DNA from: NZ13-RE01 sp049718665
GTDB taxonomy: Bacteria; Dictyoglomota; Dictyoglomia; Dictyoglomales; Dictyoglomaceae
DNA: 36,529 nucleotides
NCBI GenBank assembly: GCA_049718665.1
Contig: JBNARO010000020.1
Coordinates: 1 to 36,529 of the forward strand
Reading direction: 5' to 3'
Shown here: in pieces, positions 1 through 7,800 of the stretch
How the letters are laid out: every line of letters starts with the position of its first letter
How positions within the stretch are numbered: position 1 is the stretch's first letter
Program-made: the position numbers and the translations under genes
The notes under the pieces: generated by a model
What the model was told of the DNA's origin: nothing
The model's database searches: none
The model's input: only the letters and a program-made list of their open reading frames with translations

Positions 1-2
1 GT

Positions 3-404
3 CGCTGGATGGCCGATCTCAACCACATAATTGTTATGGAGGACTTGCGGTATATTCGCAACCGTATCCAGGTTGCCAAAAAGCAACCGCAAATTCAGCA
101 CTCCTGGGCCTTTGGGCAGCTTGGTAGCTTTATCGAGTATAAGACTGCCGAACGGGGTATTGCTGTAATCTATATTGACCCCCGCCATACCAGCCAGCGT
201 TGTCCCAGGTGCGGGTTTGTTGCTAGAGACAACCGCAAGGGTCATGTCTTCCGCTGCGCCTCCTTTGGTTTTGTCGGCCATGCAGACGTTGTAACCGCAA
301 CCAATATCCGTCAGGTGTTTTTAGACACGCTGGCGGATGGACCTCCGTCAGTAGGCCCCGAAGCGGCTTCTAGCTGCAAGCCTCCCGCTTTAGCGGTGGG
401 GTAA
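3..404 (+). CDS. tnpB: TnpB-like RNA-guided nuclease / OrfB transposase, C-terminal part (partial)
   Basis: The reading frame is open to the left edge, so the gene is cut by the window and the first ATG at 9 is not the true start. The visible ~133 residues carry the RuvC-II segment (IIVMEDL, with the catalytic Glu), the first zinc-ribbon pair (CPRCG) and the RuvC-III region (GHADVVTATNI, with the catalytic Asp). The second zinc pair should read CxxCG but reads CASFG: the codon at 265-267 is TTT (Phe), one base from TGT (Cys), so one of four zinc ligands is missing. ADVVTATN also departs from the usual ADxNAAxN. The protein may be impaired. Family membership is secure; activity is not. Confidence 0.8.
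   Translation, partial: RWMADLNHIIVMEDLRYIRNRIQVAKKQPQIQHSWAFGQLGSFIEYKTAERGIAVIYIDPRHTSQRCPRCGFVARDNRKGHVFRCASFGFVGHADVVTATNIRQVFLDTLADGPPSVGPEAASSCKPPALAVG
385..396 (+). repeat. Subterminal hairpin of the IS right end
   Basis: CCGCT, a TT loop and AGCGG form a 5-bp stem that extends imperfectly outward through C-rich 381-384 and G-rich 397-401. Hairpins of this kind mark IS200/IS605 right ends and also lie in the scaffold of TnpB guide RNAs. The tnpB stop codon follows at 402-404. Confidence 0.6.
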
Positions 405-521
405 CTGACTGATGATCTCCTTGCCCAAAAAGTTCTCTATGATATAGCTGAGGAAAAATTTTATCAAGAAGGAGAAAAAGAAGTAGAAGGCATAAAGGAG
501 GAGAGTAACTTGACTTCATGA
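405..521 (+). pseudogene. C-terminal tail of an unidentified host gene cut by the IS element
   Basis: From 405 a reading frame of AT-rich host composition runs for 38 codons to a TGA at 519-521. It begins LTDDLLAQKVLYD and ends ESNLTS, with a charged helical middle. It has no start codon of its own next to a ribosome site, and it begins exactly where the GC-rich element ends, so I read it as the surviving 3' end of a gene whose upstream part is separated by the insertion or lost. Its stop overlaps the next gene's ATG in the ATGA form, typical of translationally coupled operon genes. The product is not recognisable from 38 residues. Confidence 0.55.
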
Positions 522-1159
522 AAATAAAGACAGTAATTTGGGATTGGGATGGGACCTTAATAGATTCTTTTTTTGCATGTTATAGAGCCACAAAGGATAT
601 ATTATCTCTTTTTGGGATTAATCTTTCTAAAGAAGAATACACAAAAAATTTTATTCCCAATTGGTATGAAATGTATGAGAGATTTGGATTAAAGAGAGAA
701 TATTGGCAGATTGTAGATAATCTGTGGTATAAATATTTTGATTATTCATCAGTAAAATGGAGAGAGGGAGCAATAGAAAATCTTGAATTTTTGAGAGATC
801 TTGGAATAAGACAAGGGGTTGTTACAGCAAGTACTAAAAAAGATATTGAGAAAGAATCTATCTACCTTAAACCAGAAAGATTTATTGAGCATTTTATATG
901 CTGGGAAGATTCTATAAAAAAGAAACCTGATCCAGAGCCATTATTCAAAATATTGGAGATATTAAATATAAAACCTGAGGAAACTGTTTATATAGGGGAC
1001 ACTACAGAAGATATTATTATGGGAAAAAGAGCAAAGGTAAAATTAGTCATTGCTGTTCATTCTTGTTTTGATGAAAAAGAAGACTTAATGAAGGCTTCTC
1101 CTGATTACTTTTTTGAGAATCTTTTTGATCTTCTTTCCTTTTGGAAAAACTTGAAATAA
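518..1159 (+). CDS. HAD-superfamily phosphatase (phosphoglycolate phosphatase-like)
   Basis: A cytoplasmic phosphohydrolase of the haloacid dehalogenase superfamily, 213 residues, about the usual size for Gph-like enzymes with a helical cap. Motif I is DWDGTLIDS near residues 9-17 (nucleophile and general acid Asp), motif II is the VTAST segment, motif III is the Lys in KKKPDPEP, and motif IV is GDTTED, the metal-binding acids. The substrate cannot be read from sequence; phosphoglycolate, sugar phosphates and nucleotides are all possible. The ATG overlaps the stop of the preceding gene fragment (ATGA), and a strong AAAGGAGGAG lies 14-23 bases upstream, further than optimal, so the gene was probably coupled to the now broken upstream gene. 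The IS insertion may therefore reduce or change its expression (inference). Confidence 0.85.
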   Translation: MKIKTVIWDWDGTLIDSFFACYRATKDILSLFGINLSKEEYTKNFIPNWYEMYERFGLKREYWQIVDNLWYKYFDYSSVKWREGAIENLEFLRDLGIRQGVVTASTKKDIEKESIYLKPERFIEHFICWEDSIKKKPDPEPLFKILEILNIKPEETVYIGDTTEDIIMGKRAKVKLVIAVHSCFDEKEDLMKASPDYFFENLFDLLSFWKNLK

Positions 1160-1163
1160 AAAG

Positions 1164-1182
1164 AAAAAATTAGAAATTTTTT
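1164..1182. terminator. All-AT hairpin after the HAD gene (weak terminator candidate)
   Basis: AAAAAATT (1164-1171) and AATTTTTT (1175-1182) can pair across a three-base loop, directly after the HAD stop, and a further T run follows at 1192-1197. The stem has no G or C, so at thermophile temperatures it would be barely stable. I list it only because nothing better separates the HAD gene from the repressor gene. Confidence 0.2.
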
Positions 1183-1195
1183 AAAAATTAATTTT

Positions 1196-1209
1196 TTAAC
1201 ACATGTTAA
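1196..1209. promoter_or_regulatory. Palindrome TTAACA-CA-TGTTAA upstream of the lacI-type promoter
   Basis: Six-base arms are perfectly inverted around a CA centre, placed just upstream of the putative -35 at 1216. This is a usual place for an activator or second-repressor site. The arms differ from the CTTAA..TTAAG operator of the local repressor, so another protein would bind here. By chance alone such a site is not very rare in AT-rich DNA. Confidence 0.3.
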
Positions 1210-1215
1210 TTACTC

Positions 1216-1244
1216 TTGATTTTAATGTAATTTTAATCTAAATT
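1216..1244 (+). promoter_or_regulatory. Putative promoter of the LacI-family gene
   Basis: TTGATT at 1216-1221 and TAAATT at 1239-1244 are 17 bases apart. Transcription would start near 1251, placing the operator at 1256-1269 just downstream of the start site, where bound repressor would block initiation or escape. The -10 matches the consensus at only four of six bases. Confidence 0.45.
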
Positions 1245-1255
1245 TAAACTTGTAA

Positions 1256-1269
1256 CTTAACCGATTAAG
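1256..1269. promoter_or_regulatory. LacI-family operator O1 (CTTAACCGATTAAG)
   Basis: CTTAA and TTAAG arms flank a central CG, the usual form of LacI/GalR-family operators. One extra base on each side (A..T) extends the symmetry to 16 bp with a single unmatched pair. The site is the exact reverse complement of the one at 2348-2361, before the phosphorylase gene. It lies between the putative promoter and the repressor's own start codon, so the repressor probably controls its own gene. Confidence 0.75.
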
Positions 1270-1287
1270 TAATTGAAGAGAGAAACT

Positions 1288-2304
1288 ATGAATAAGAAGA
1301 ATTCAAGAATAAAAATAGATGATATCGCAAAAATGGCGGGTGTCTCGAAAGGCGCAGTATCTTATGTATTAAATAATAAGCCTGGAGTAAGTAAAGAGGT
1401 AAGAGAGAGAATTCTTCAAATTATTAAAGAATACAATTATAAACCTAATAAATTAGCACAAGCTCTTGCTGGGAAGAAAACAAATTTTGTCGCTCTTGTT
1501 ATACCTGATATTAGTGACATGTTCTATGCAAGAATAATAAAAGGAGTAGAAGAGACTCTAAGTAAACATGGATATTATTTAAATCTTTATAGTACTCATG
1601 CAAATCCTGAAAGAGAACATCAAGTTTTTGATTTTTTAGATACGGGAATTGTAGATGGGGTTATAGTTATAGCTTATCACATAAAAAAAGATTTTGTAGA
1701 GAAAATAGCAGAAAAGGAAATCCCCTTTGTTTTTATAGATTATCCCTATGAAAGTGAAAAGATATATTCTGTTCTTGTTGACAACGAAGAAGGAGGTTTT
1801 CAAGCAACAGAATATCTTATATCCTTAGGACATAAAAAGATTGCTTTTATTCATGGTTCCAAAGACGCGTGGGATAGTTTTGCAAGATTTAATGGCTATC
1901 TCAAAGCTTTAGAGAAGTATAATATCCCTTTTAATGAAAGATTAGTAAAAAGAGGTGATTTTACGAAGGAAGGAGGATACAAAGCTGTTAAAGAACTTAT
2001 AGAATCAGGAGAAGATTTTTCTGCAATATTTTCTGCTAATGACCATATGGCCTTTGGAGCTATAAAGGCTTTAAAAGAGAAACGCTTAAAAATTCCAAGA
2101 GATGTTTCTATTATAGGTTTTGACAATATAGAGGCTAGTGCTTTAAGTAGCCCTCCCCTTACCACAATTATGCAACCCATAATGCAGGTAGGAAAAAAGG
2201 CAGCAGAGATTCTTATAAAAATTCTCTCGGGAGATCCACCAAAACAAAAAAAATATCTTCTAAAGACACAACTTATTGAAAGGAAGTCTTGTCGCAAAAT
2301 TTAA
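1288..2304 (+). CDS. LacI-family transcriptional repressor of the sugar locus
   Basis: A DNA-binding regulator of about 338 residues, normal for the family. The N-terminal helix-turn-helix and hinge are plain (IDDIAKMAGVSKGAVSYVLN, then the PNKLAQAL hinge near residue 60), followed by a periplasmic-binding-type sensor domain with the family motifs FDNIEAS and SPPLTTI. I prefer the ATG at 1288 over an in-frame TTG at 1273: 1288 has a weak purine-rich site (GAAGAGAG) upstream, whereas 1273 has none and lies 4 bases after the operator. Matching operators before this gene and before the GH94 gene imply autoregulation and control of the downstream enzyme/transport operon. The inducer is probably a sugar or phosphorylated sugar from that pathway (inference). 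Confidence 0.9.
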   Translation: MNKKNSRIKIDDIAKMAGVSKGAVSYVLNNKPGVSKEVRERILQIIKEYNYKPNKLAQALAGKKTNFVALVIPDISDMFYARIIKGVEETLSKHGYYLNLYSTHANPEREHQVFDFLDTGIVDGVIVIAYHIKKDFVEKIAEKEIPFVFIDYPYESEKIYSVLVDNEEGGFQATEYLISLGHKKIAFIHGSKDAWDSFARFNGYLKALEKYNIPFNERLVKRGDFTKEGGYKAVKELIESGEDFSAIFSANDHMAFGAIKALKEKRLKIPRDVSIIGFDNIEASALSSPPLTTIMQPIMQVGKKAAEILIKILSGDPPKQKKYLLKTQLIERKSCRKI

Positions 2305-2347
2305 ATTTTTTAGGTTTATTTCTATAAATATTTTTTATATCTAATAA

Positions 2348-2361
2348 CTTAATCGGTTAAG
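2348..2361. promoter_or_regulatory. LacI-family operator O2 (CTTAATCGGTTAAG)
   Basis: Exact reverse complement of O1 at 1256-1269. It ends directly before the ribosome-binding AAAGGGG at 2362-2368, 14 bases before the GH94 start codon, so bound repressor would sit at or just after the transcription start. A possible -10 (TCTAAT, 2340-2345) abuts its left edge; no convincing -35 was found. Confidence 0.75.
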
Positions 2362-2375
2362 AAAGGGGTACGAAA

Positions 2376-4739
2376 ATGAGAAATTGGTTTGAGACAAAAT
2401 ATGGATATTTTAAAAATGATGGAAAAGAGTATGTTATAAAGACTCCAAAAACTCCTAAGCCTTGGATAAATGTAATAAGTAATGGAGACTACGGGCTTGT
2501 TATATCTAACACAGGCTCAGGATATAGCTTTAGGACTCATGCGTCTTTGAACAGAATAACCCGCTGGAATCAAGATCTTATAAAAGATGATTTTGGAAAA
2601 TATATCTATGTAAGAGATAACAAGAAAAAAGTTTTTTGGTCTATACCTTGGAAACCCGTATGTGCAGAATATGAAAAATTTGAGGCTATATACGGATGTG
2701 GCTACTCTATATTTAAAACAAGATACTACAATCTAAATTTTGAACTAACTTTATTTGTTCCCTTAGAAGATCCTTTGGAAATATGGCTCCTTAAAGTGAG
2801 AAATGAGGATGAAGAAGTAAAAGATCTTTCCATTTTTACTTATCTTGAATGGAATCTTGGATCCGCTCCGGATTGGCATAGAGAATTTCATAGAATTTTT
2901 ATTGAAACCTATTTTAATGAGGAAAAAAATTATATCTATGCAAGAAAAAGATTATGGGAAATTCCTAATGAGAAAGGGGAATATTGGAATAAAGATTGGG
3001 ATTATACCGCCTTTCACTCTGTAAACTATCCTGTTAACGAAGCGGAAGGTTCAAAAGAAGAATTTATAGGAATGTACAGGGATTTAATTTCCCCTAAGGC
3101 TCTTATTGAAGGAAAATTAACTAATACCTTTGGAAAATGGGAAGACGACATTGCATCTTTAAAAGTTGATTTAAAACTTCTTCCCTACGAAGAAAAAACT
3201 TTAATTTTTTCTCTTGGTGCAGTGAAGAATGATTCGAAAGAGAATATTGAAAAAATTCTGGAAAAATACAACACAGAAGAGAAAGTAGAGAAAGCCTTAG
3301 AAAATGTCAAAAAGATGTGGGAGGACTTATTATCTGGTTTTTATGTAGAGACAAAAGATTCTGCTTTCAATATTATGAATAATTACTGGCTTAAATATCA
3401 AGCAATTTCTGGAAGACTTTGGGCAAGAACCGCATATTATCAATTAGGTGGAGCTTATGGATTTAGAGATCAATTGCAAGATAGTCAAATATTTTTATAT
3501 CTTGATCCTAAAAAAACTTTAGATCAAATCAAGCTCCACGCAAAGCATCAATTCTCTGATGGATATGTATATCACTGGTGGCATCCTATTAGTGAAATAG
3601 GACTTAGAAATGAAATATCTGATAACAGACTTTGGCTTCCCTTTTTAGTAGTGAGATATTTAAAGAATACAGATGATTGGTCTATTCTGAAGGAAACTGT
3701 TCCGTATTTAGATGGTGGTGAAGGAACAATATATGAACACTGCTATAAAGCTATAGATTTAAGCTTAAAAAAGTTTAGTCCACGAGGACTTCCATTAATA
3801 GAAAATGGTGATTGGAATGATGGGATGAATGCAGTGGGAACCGAAGGAAAAGGTGAAAGCATATGGCTGGGACATTTCCTCTATGGAATACTTCTTGATT
3901 TTGCTTATGTGGCAGAAAAAGAAAAGGACTTAGAAAGAGCTGAATATTACAGAAAAAGGACAAAAGAGCTTAAGGAAGCAATAAATAAATACGGATGGGA
4001 TGGAGAATGGTTTTTAAGAGCTTTTAAAGACAATGGAGAACCCATAGGAAGTAAATTATGTGAGGAAGGAAAAATATTTTTAAATGCTCAAAGTTGGGCA
4101 ATTTTAAATGATTCTGCAGAAGAGGATAAAAAAGAAAAAGCCTATGAATCTATGAAAAAATATCTTTTTAAGGAATATGGTCCTTTACTTCTATACCCTG
4201 CTTATACAAAGCCAGATCCCGAAATAGGATATCTCACAAGATATGCTCCTGGAGTCAGAGAAAATGGTGGATTATATACCCATGCGGGATGTTGGGCAGT
4301 TTTAGCAGTCTGCAAAATGAAGGATAAAACCGCTTATGAAATTTATAAAAGTTTTATGCCTATTTATAGAGGAATGAACCCTGACTTATATCAAGTAGAA
4401 CCTTATGTAATATGTGGAAATGTAGATGGTCCAGATTCCAAATATTTTGGGAGGGGAGGATGGAGCTGGTATACAGGATCTGCGACTTGGTATTTCATAG
4501 CGGGAATAGAAGGAATCTTAGGAATAATTCCAACTTGGGAAGGCTTAAAAATTTCTCCAAATATTCCTGACGATTGGGATGAAGTAAGAGTTAAAAGGTT
4601 ATTTAGAGGAAAAACTTATGAGATTCATATAAGAAGGAAGGGAAAGTTTGAGATCTTTTTAGATGGTGAAAAAGTTAATGGAGATACTATTAACTATCAA
4701 GGTCCTAAAGATTCTGTCTTTGTAGAAATAAGTATTTAA
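2376..4739 (+). CDS. GH94-family disaccharide/oligosaccharide phosphorylase
   Basis: Predicted to split a beta-glucosidic bond with inorganic phosphate, giving glucose 1-phosphate and a shorter sugar. The 787 residues match the ~800 of cellobiose, chitobiose and cellobionate phosphorylases and are well short of the ~1,100 of known beta-1,2-oligoglucan phosphorylases. The N-terminal sandwich (YGYFKNDGKEYVIKTPKTPKPWIN and on, quoted in part) resembles cellobiose phosphorylase. The catalytic loop GDWNDGMN holds the putative general acid Asp482, and the (alpha/alpha)6 barrel ends with EPYV and GGWSWYTGSATW motifs. There is no signal peptide, so it acts in the cytoplasm on imported sugar. It is the first gene after operator O2 and is followed by the secreted glycanase and transport genes. 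The substrate is not decided: cellobiose and beta-1,2 or beta-1,3 glucobiose are all possible. Confidence 0.85.
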   Translation: MRNWFETKYGYFKNDGKEYVIKTPKTPKPWINVISNGDYGLVISNTGSGYSFRTHASLNRITRWNQDLIKDDFGKYIYVRDNKKKVFWSIPWKPVCAEYEKFEAIYGCGYSIFKTRYYNLNFELTLFVPLEDPLEIWLLKVRNEDEEVKDLSIFTYLEWNLGSAPDWHREFHRIFIETYFNEEKNYIYARKRLWEIPNEKGEYWNKDWDYTAFHSVNYPVNEAEGSKEEFIGMYRDLISPKALIEGKLTNTFGKWEDDIASLKVDLKLLPYEEKTLIFSLGAVKNDSKENIEKILEKYNTEEKVEKALENVKKMWEDLLSGFYVETKDSAFNIMNNYWLKYQAISGRLWARTAYYQLGGAYGFRDQLQDSQIFLYLDPKKTLDQIKLHAKHQFSDGYVYHWWHPISEIGLRNEISDNRLWLPFLVVRYLKNTDDWSILKETVPYLDGGEGTIYEHCYKAIDLSLKKFSPRGLPLIENGDWNDGMNAVGTEGKGESIWLGHFLYGILLDFAYVAEKEKDLERAEYYRKRTKELKEAINKYGWDGEWFLRAFKDNGEPIGSKLCEEGKIFLNAQSWAILNDSAEEDKKEKAYESMKKYLFKEYGPLLLYPAYTKPDPEIGYLTRYAPGVRENGGLYTHAGCWAVLAVCKMKDKTAYEIYKSFMPIYRGMNPDLYQVEPYVICGNVDGPDSKYFGRGGWSWYTGSATWYFIAGIEGILGIIPTWEGLKISPNIPDDWDEVRVKRLFRGKTYEIHIRRKGKFEIFLDGEKVNGDTINYQGPKDSVFVEISI

Positions 4740-4782
4740 AAAGGAGGTGAGAAGACTTAAAAATTTCTTGTTCCTTTTTAAA
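4735..4782 (+). other. Intercistronic hairpin between the GH94 and secreted glycanase genes
   Basis: TTTAAAAAGGA (4735-4745) pairs perfectly with TCCTTTTTAAA (4772-4782). A shorter inner stem (AAGA 4752-4755 with TCTT 4766-4769) is possible. The left arm contains the GH94 stop codon and an unused AGGAGG. The T run at 4775-4779 lies inside the stem and A residues follow it, so this is at best a leaky terminator; an RNA-processing or stability element is more likely. Confidence 0.45.
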
Positions 4783-4809
4783 AAATAAAAAGTTAGGAGG
4801 GTTTTTCTT

Positions 4810-7800
4810 ATGAGAAGATTTTTAATAATTCTTTTAATGTTAGTTTTTCTTGGAACCTTAGCCTTTTCTTATGAATCTGTAAATCCCATGGATGAAATAG
4901 CGGGACTAAGTGATGATAATACTGGAGCAAAGTTTGAAAAAAGTATGGAATATGTAGCAGATGGAAAATATTCTGTGAAAATTATTCCTTCAGGAAAATC
5001 TGAAGAAACAAAGATGGCGTTTCAAATTTCAGGAGATATATTATCAAAATGGGCAGAAAAAGATTTATTAAAGATATCTGTTTTCATTAAAAAATCTGCA
5101 GAAACAAAACCCAATAAATTTTTCCTTGGAATAGCAGATGTAACAACAGATTGGACATGGGTTGATGGGATCTTCTCAGAAAGCAAAGTAAAAGATGGCT
5201 GGAATACTGTTGAATTTAAACTTTCTCCTAAAATGAGGGATGTTAAGTCTGATGGAAAATATATGCTATATTTTGCATTTATTGAAGAAAAGGATGGAAA
5301 GAAAATTCCCATAAAAGATCCTTTCTATGTAGATAAAGTAGTCATTGAATCCTTAGAGGAACCTAAGGAACTATACATATGGAGCATGGATACATTATCA
5401 GAAATAAAAACTTTTGACAATGATAATACAGGAGCAATTTTTGAACTAAGTGATATCTATGTTGCAAATGGATCAAATTCTATGAAAGTAATACCTAATG
5501 GAAAAAGTGTGGAAACAAAAGTAGCATTATGGCTTCCAAAGAATATGATAGGGGTATGGAATGAAAGCGATAAAGTAATTATGAAAGTATATATTCCAGA
5601 AGAGATGAAGATTAAGCCTGAAATGTTCTTCCTAGGAATGGCAGATCTCACTAAGGAATGGAAATGGGTAGACGGTGTTTTCTCTAATACTAAGGCATCT
5701 TCTGGATGGAATGACATAGAATTTATACTAACTCCCAAGATGAAGAGCTTAGCAGAAAATGGGAAATATAAAGTTTATCTTGCCTTTGCAGGATACGATG
5801 AAAAGAGAAATAAAGTTCCTTTAGTAGATGCTTTCTATATTGATGGGTTATATGTAAGTTATGCAGGAGAATTTGCATATATATGGACTATGGATACAAA
5901 AGAGGAAATTGAAACCTTCAACAATGATAACACTGGAGCAGTTTTTGAGTTAAATACTGATTATGTGATTCAAGGGAATGCATCCATGAAAGTAATTCCA
6001 AATGGTAAGAGTTTAGAAACAAAAGTAGCAATGCCCATACCAAAAGATAAGATAGAAACATGGAATAAAGGAGGAAATAAAATTGTTCTCAACATATATA
6101 TTCCACCAGAGATGAAACATAAGCCTGAAATGTTCTTCCTAGGAATGGCAGATCTCACTAAGGAATGGAAATGGGTTGGAGGTGTATTTTCTAATACAAA
6201 ACCTACTGACGGATGGAATGCTATAACCTTTGAAATTTCGGGAAAAATGACAAGGCCAGAAATTGGGGGAAAATACATGGTCTACCTTGCCTTTGCAGCA
6301 TATGATGAAAATAGAAATAAAGTACCTCTAACAGAACCCTTCTATATTGATGGACTTTTCATGAAGATAGAAAAGAAAAAATTAACAAGAGAAGATCTTA
6401 TTGCAAAAGCGGATCCTAAAATCAAAGAAGAAGTAGCAAGACTTTTAGATTTAAGTGATAATGCTTTGCTTGATGAAATTCAGAAGAAGACTTTCCAATA
6501 CTTCTGGAATGAAGCAAATCCTGAAAATGGGCTCATAAAAGATAGAAGTACTCCAGATTCTCCCGCAAGTATAGCATCAGTAGGATTTGGACTGACTGCA
6601 ATTCCTATAGCAATTGAGAGGGGATGGATAACAAAAACAGAAGGATATAACAGGGTTCTTACCACTTTAAAGAGTTTTGCAGAAGGAAAAATAGAAGGAC
6701 ATAATGGTTTCTTCTATCACTTTGTAGATATGAAAACAGGAAAGAGAGTATGGAACTGTGAACTATCATCTATTGACACCGCTTTACTTCTTGCTGGTGT
6801 AATCTTTGTTGGAGAATACTTCAAAGGGACAGAAATAGAAACTCTTGCAGATAAAATATATAGGAATGTTAATTGGCAGTGGATGCTTGCAGGTGGAAGT
6901 ACTTTATCTATGGGATGGAAACCTGAAGGAGGTTTTCTTGGAGGGAGATGGGGAGACAATTTTGATGAAGGAATTCTTGCCACTTTCTTAGCTATTGGTT
7001 CACCTACCTATCCCATACCAGTCTCTGCATGGGATCTATATTCGAGGCCTGTGAATGACACATATATTTCCTTTAAAGATGAGGTACTTTTTGTTTACCT
7101 ATATCCTAACATTTGGATAGACTTCAGAAATAAAGAGGATAAATATGCAAACTACTTTAATAATGCAATAGCTGCAGCAAGATACAATTACATGTTTACC
7201 TTCTTAAGAAAGAGTGAGTATCAAACCTACGACGAAGATATTTGGGGACTTTCCGCAGGTGATGGACCTGGAGGATATAGAGCTTATGGAGCATCTGAGG
7301 GAAATCATGACGGAACTATAGTTCCTTATGCATCCATTGGGGCACTTCCACTTGTTCCCGATCTCAGTATGAAAGCAATAAAAGGAATGTTATCTAAGCA
7401 TGGACCACTAATCTGGGGTAAATATGGATTTGTAAGTGGATTTAATGTGGATGAAAACTGGTATTCCGAAGAATATATAGGGATTGATCAAGGAACTATC
7501 CTCCTCATGATAGAAAACTACAGGACAGGAATGGTCTGGAAATACTTTATGAAGAACAAATATATAAGAGATGCTATGAGAAAGATAGGATTCACGTACA
7601 AGAGGGCAGATTATGCAGTCACTCCTTGGTACAAAGGAGAATATGAGAAAAGAGCCTTAGAGGCGAAAAAGAAATCTACCCAAGCCTTTAAAACAGAAAC
7701 TCCTCCAAAGATTGATGGAATTTTTGAAGATTTATGGAAATTTGCAGTTGAGAATAAAGTTACTGAAGATATGAATGTACCAGGATTTACTAAAGTAGAT

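Larger units (their letters stand above)
1..408 (+). mobile_element. Right part of an IS200/IS605-family element (tnpB end plus right terminus)
   Basis: The first ~400 bases are clearly GC-richer than the AT-rich DNA that follows, and composition switches sharply near 404-410. They encode the C-terminal part of a TnpB-type protein. Its last codons run through an imperfect subterminal hairpin (CCGCT at 385-389 pairing with AGCGG at 392-396, extended by flanking C/G runs), the usual arrangement at the right end of IS200/IS605 elements. The exact tip cannot be fixed without a second copy; 401-408 is my estimate. The left end lies outside the window. The composition contrast suggests recent arrival from a GC-richer host (inference). 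Confidence 0.75.

Noticed and set aside
1273..1287. Upstream TTG start for the LacI-type repressor
   Set aside because: It has no ribosome site and sits 4 bases after the operator; ATG at 1288 has a purine-rich site and gives the usual N-terminus.
1896..2297. Long minus-strand open frames opposite the repressor and the secreted enzyme (also 5022-6278)
   Set aside because: They are antisense to well-supported genes, have no ribosome sites or recognisable domains, and those at 5022-6278 simply mirror the three repeated modules.
4768..4788. Six-codon mini-ORF (TTG start) between GH94 and the secreted enzyme, possibly a leader peptide
   Set aside because: The only AGGAGG is about 20 bases upstream and lies inside the hairpin arm; nothing supports translation.
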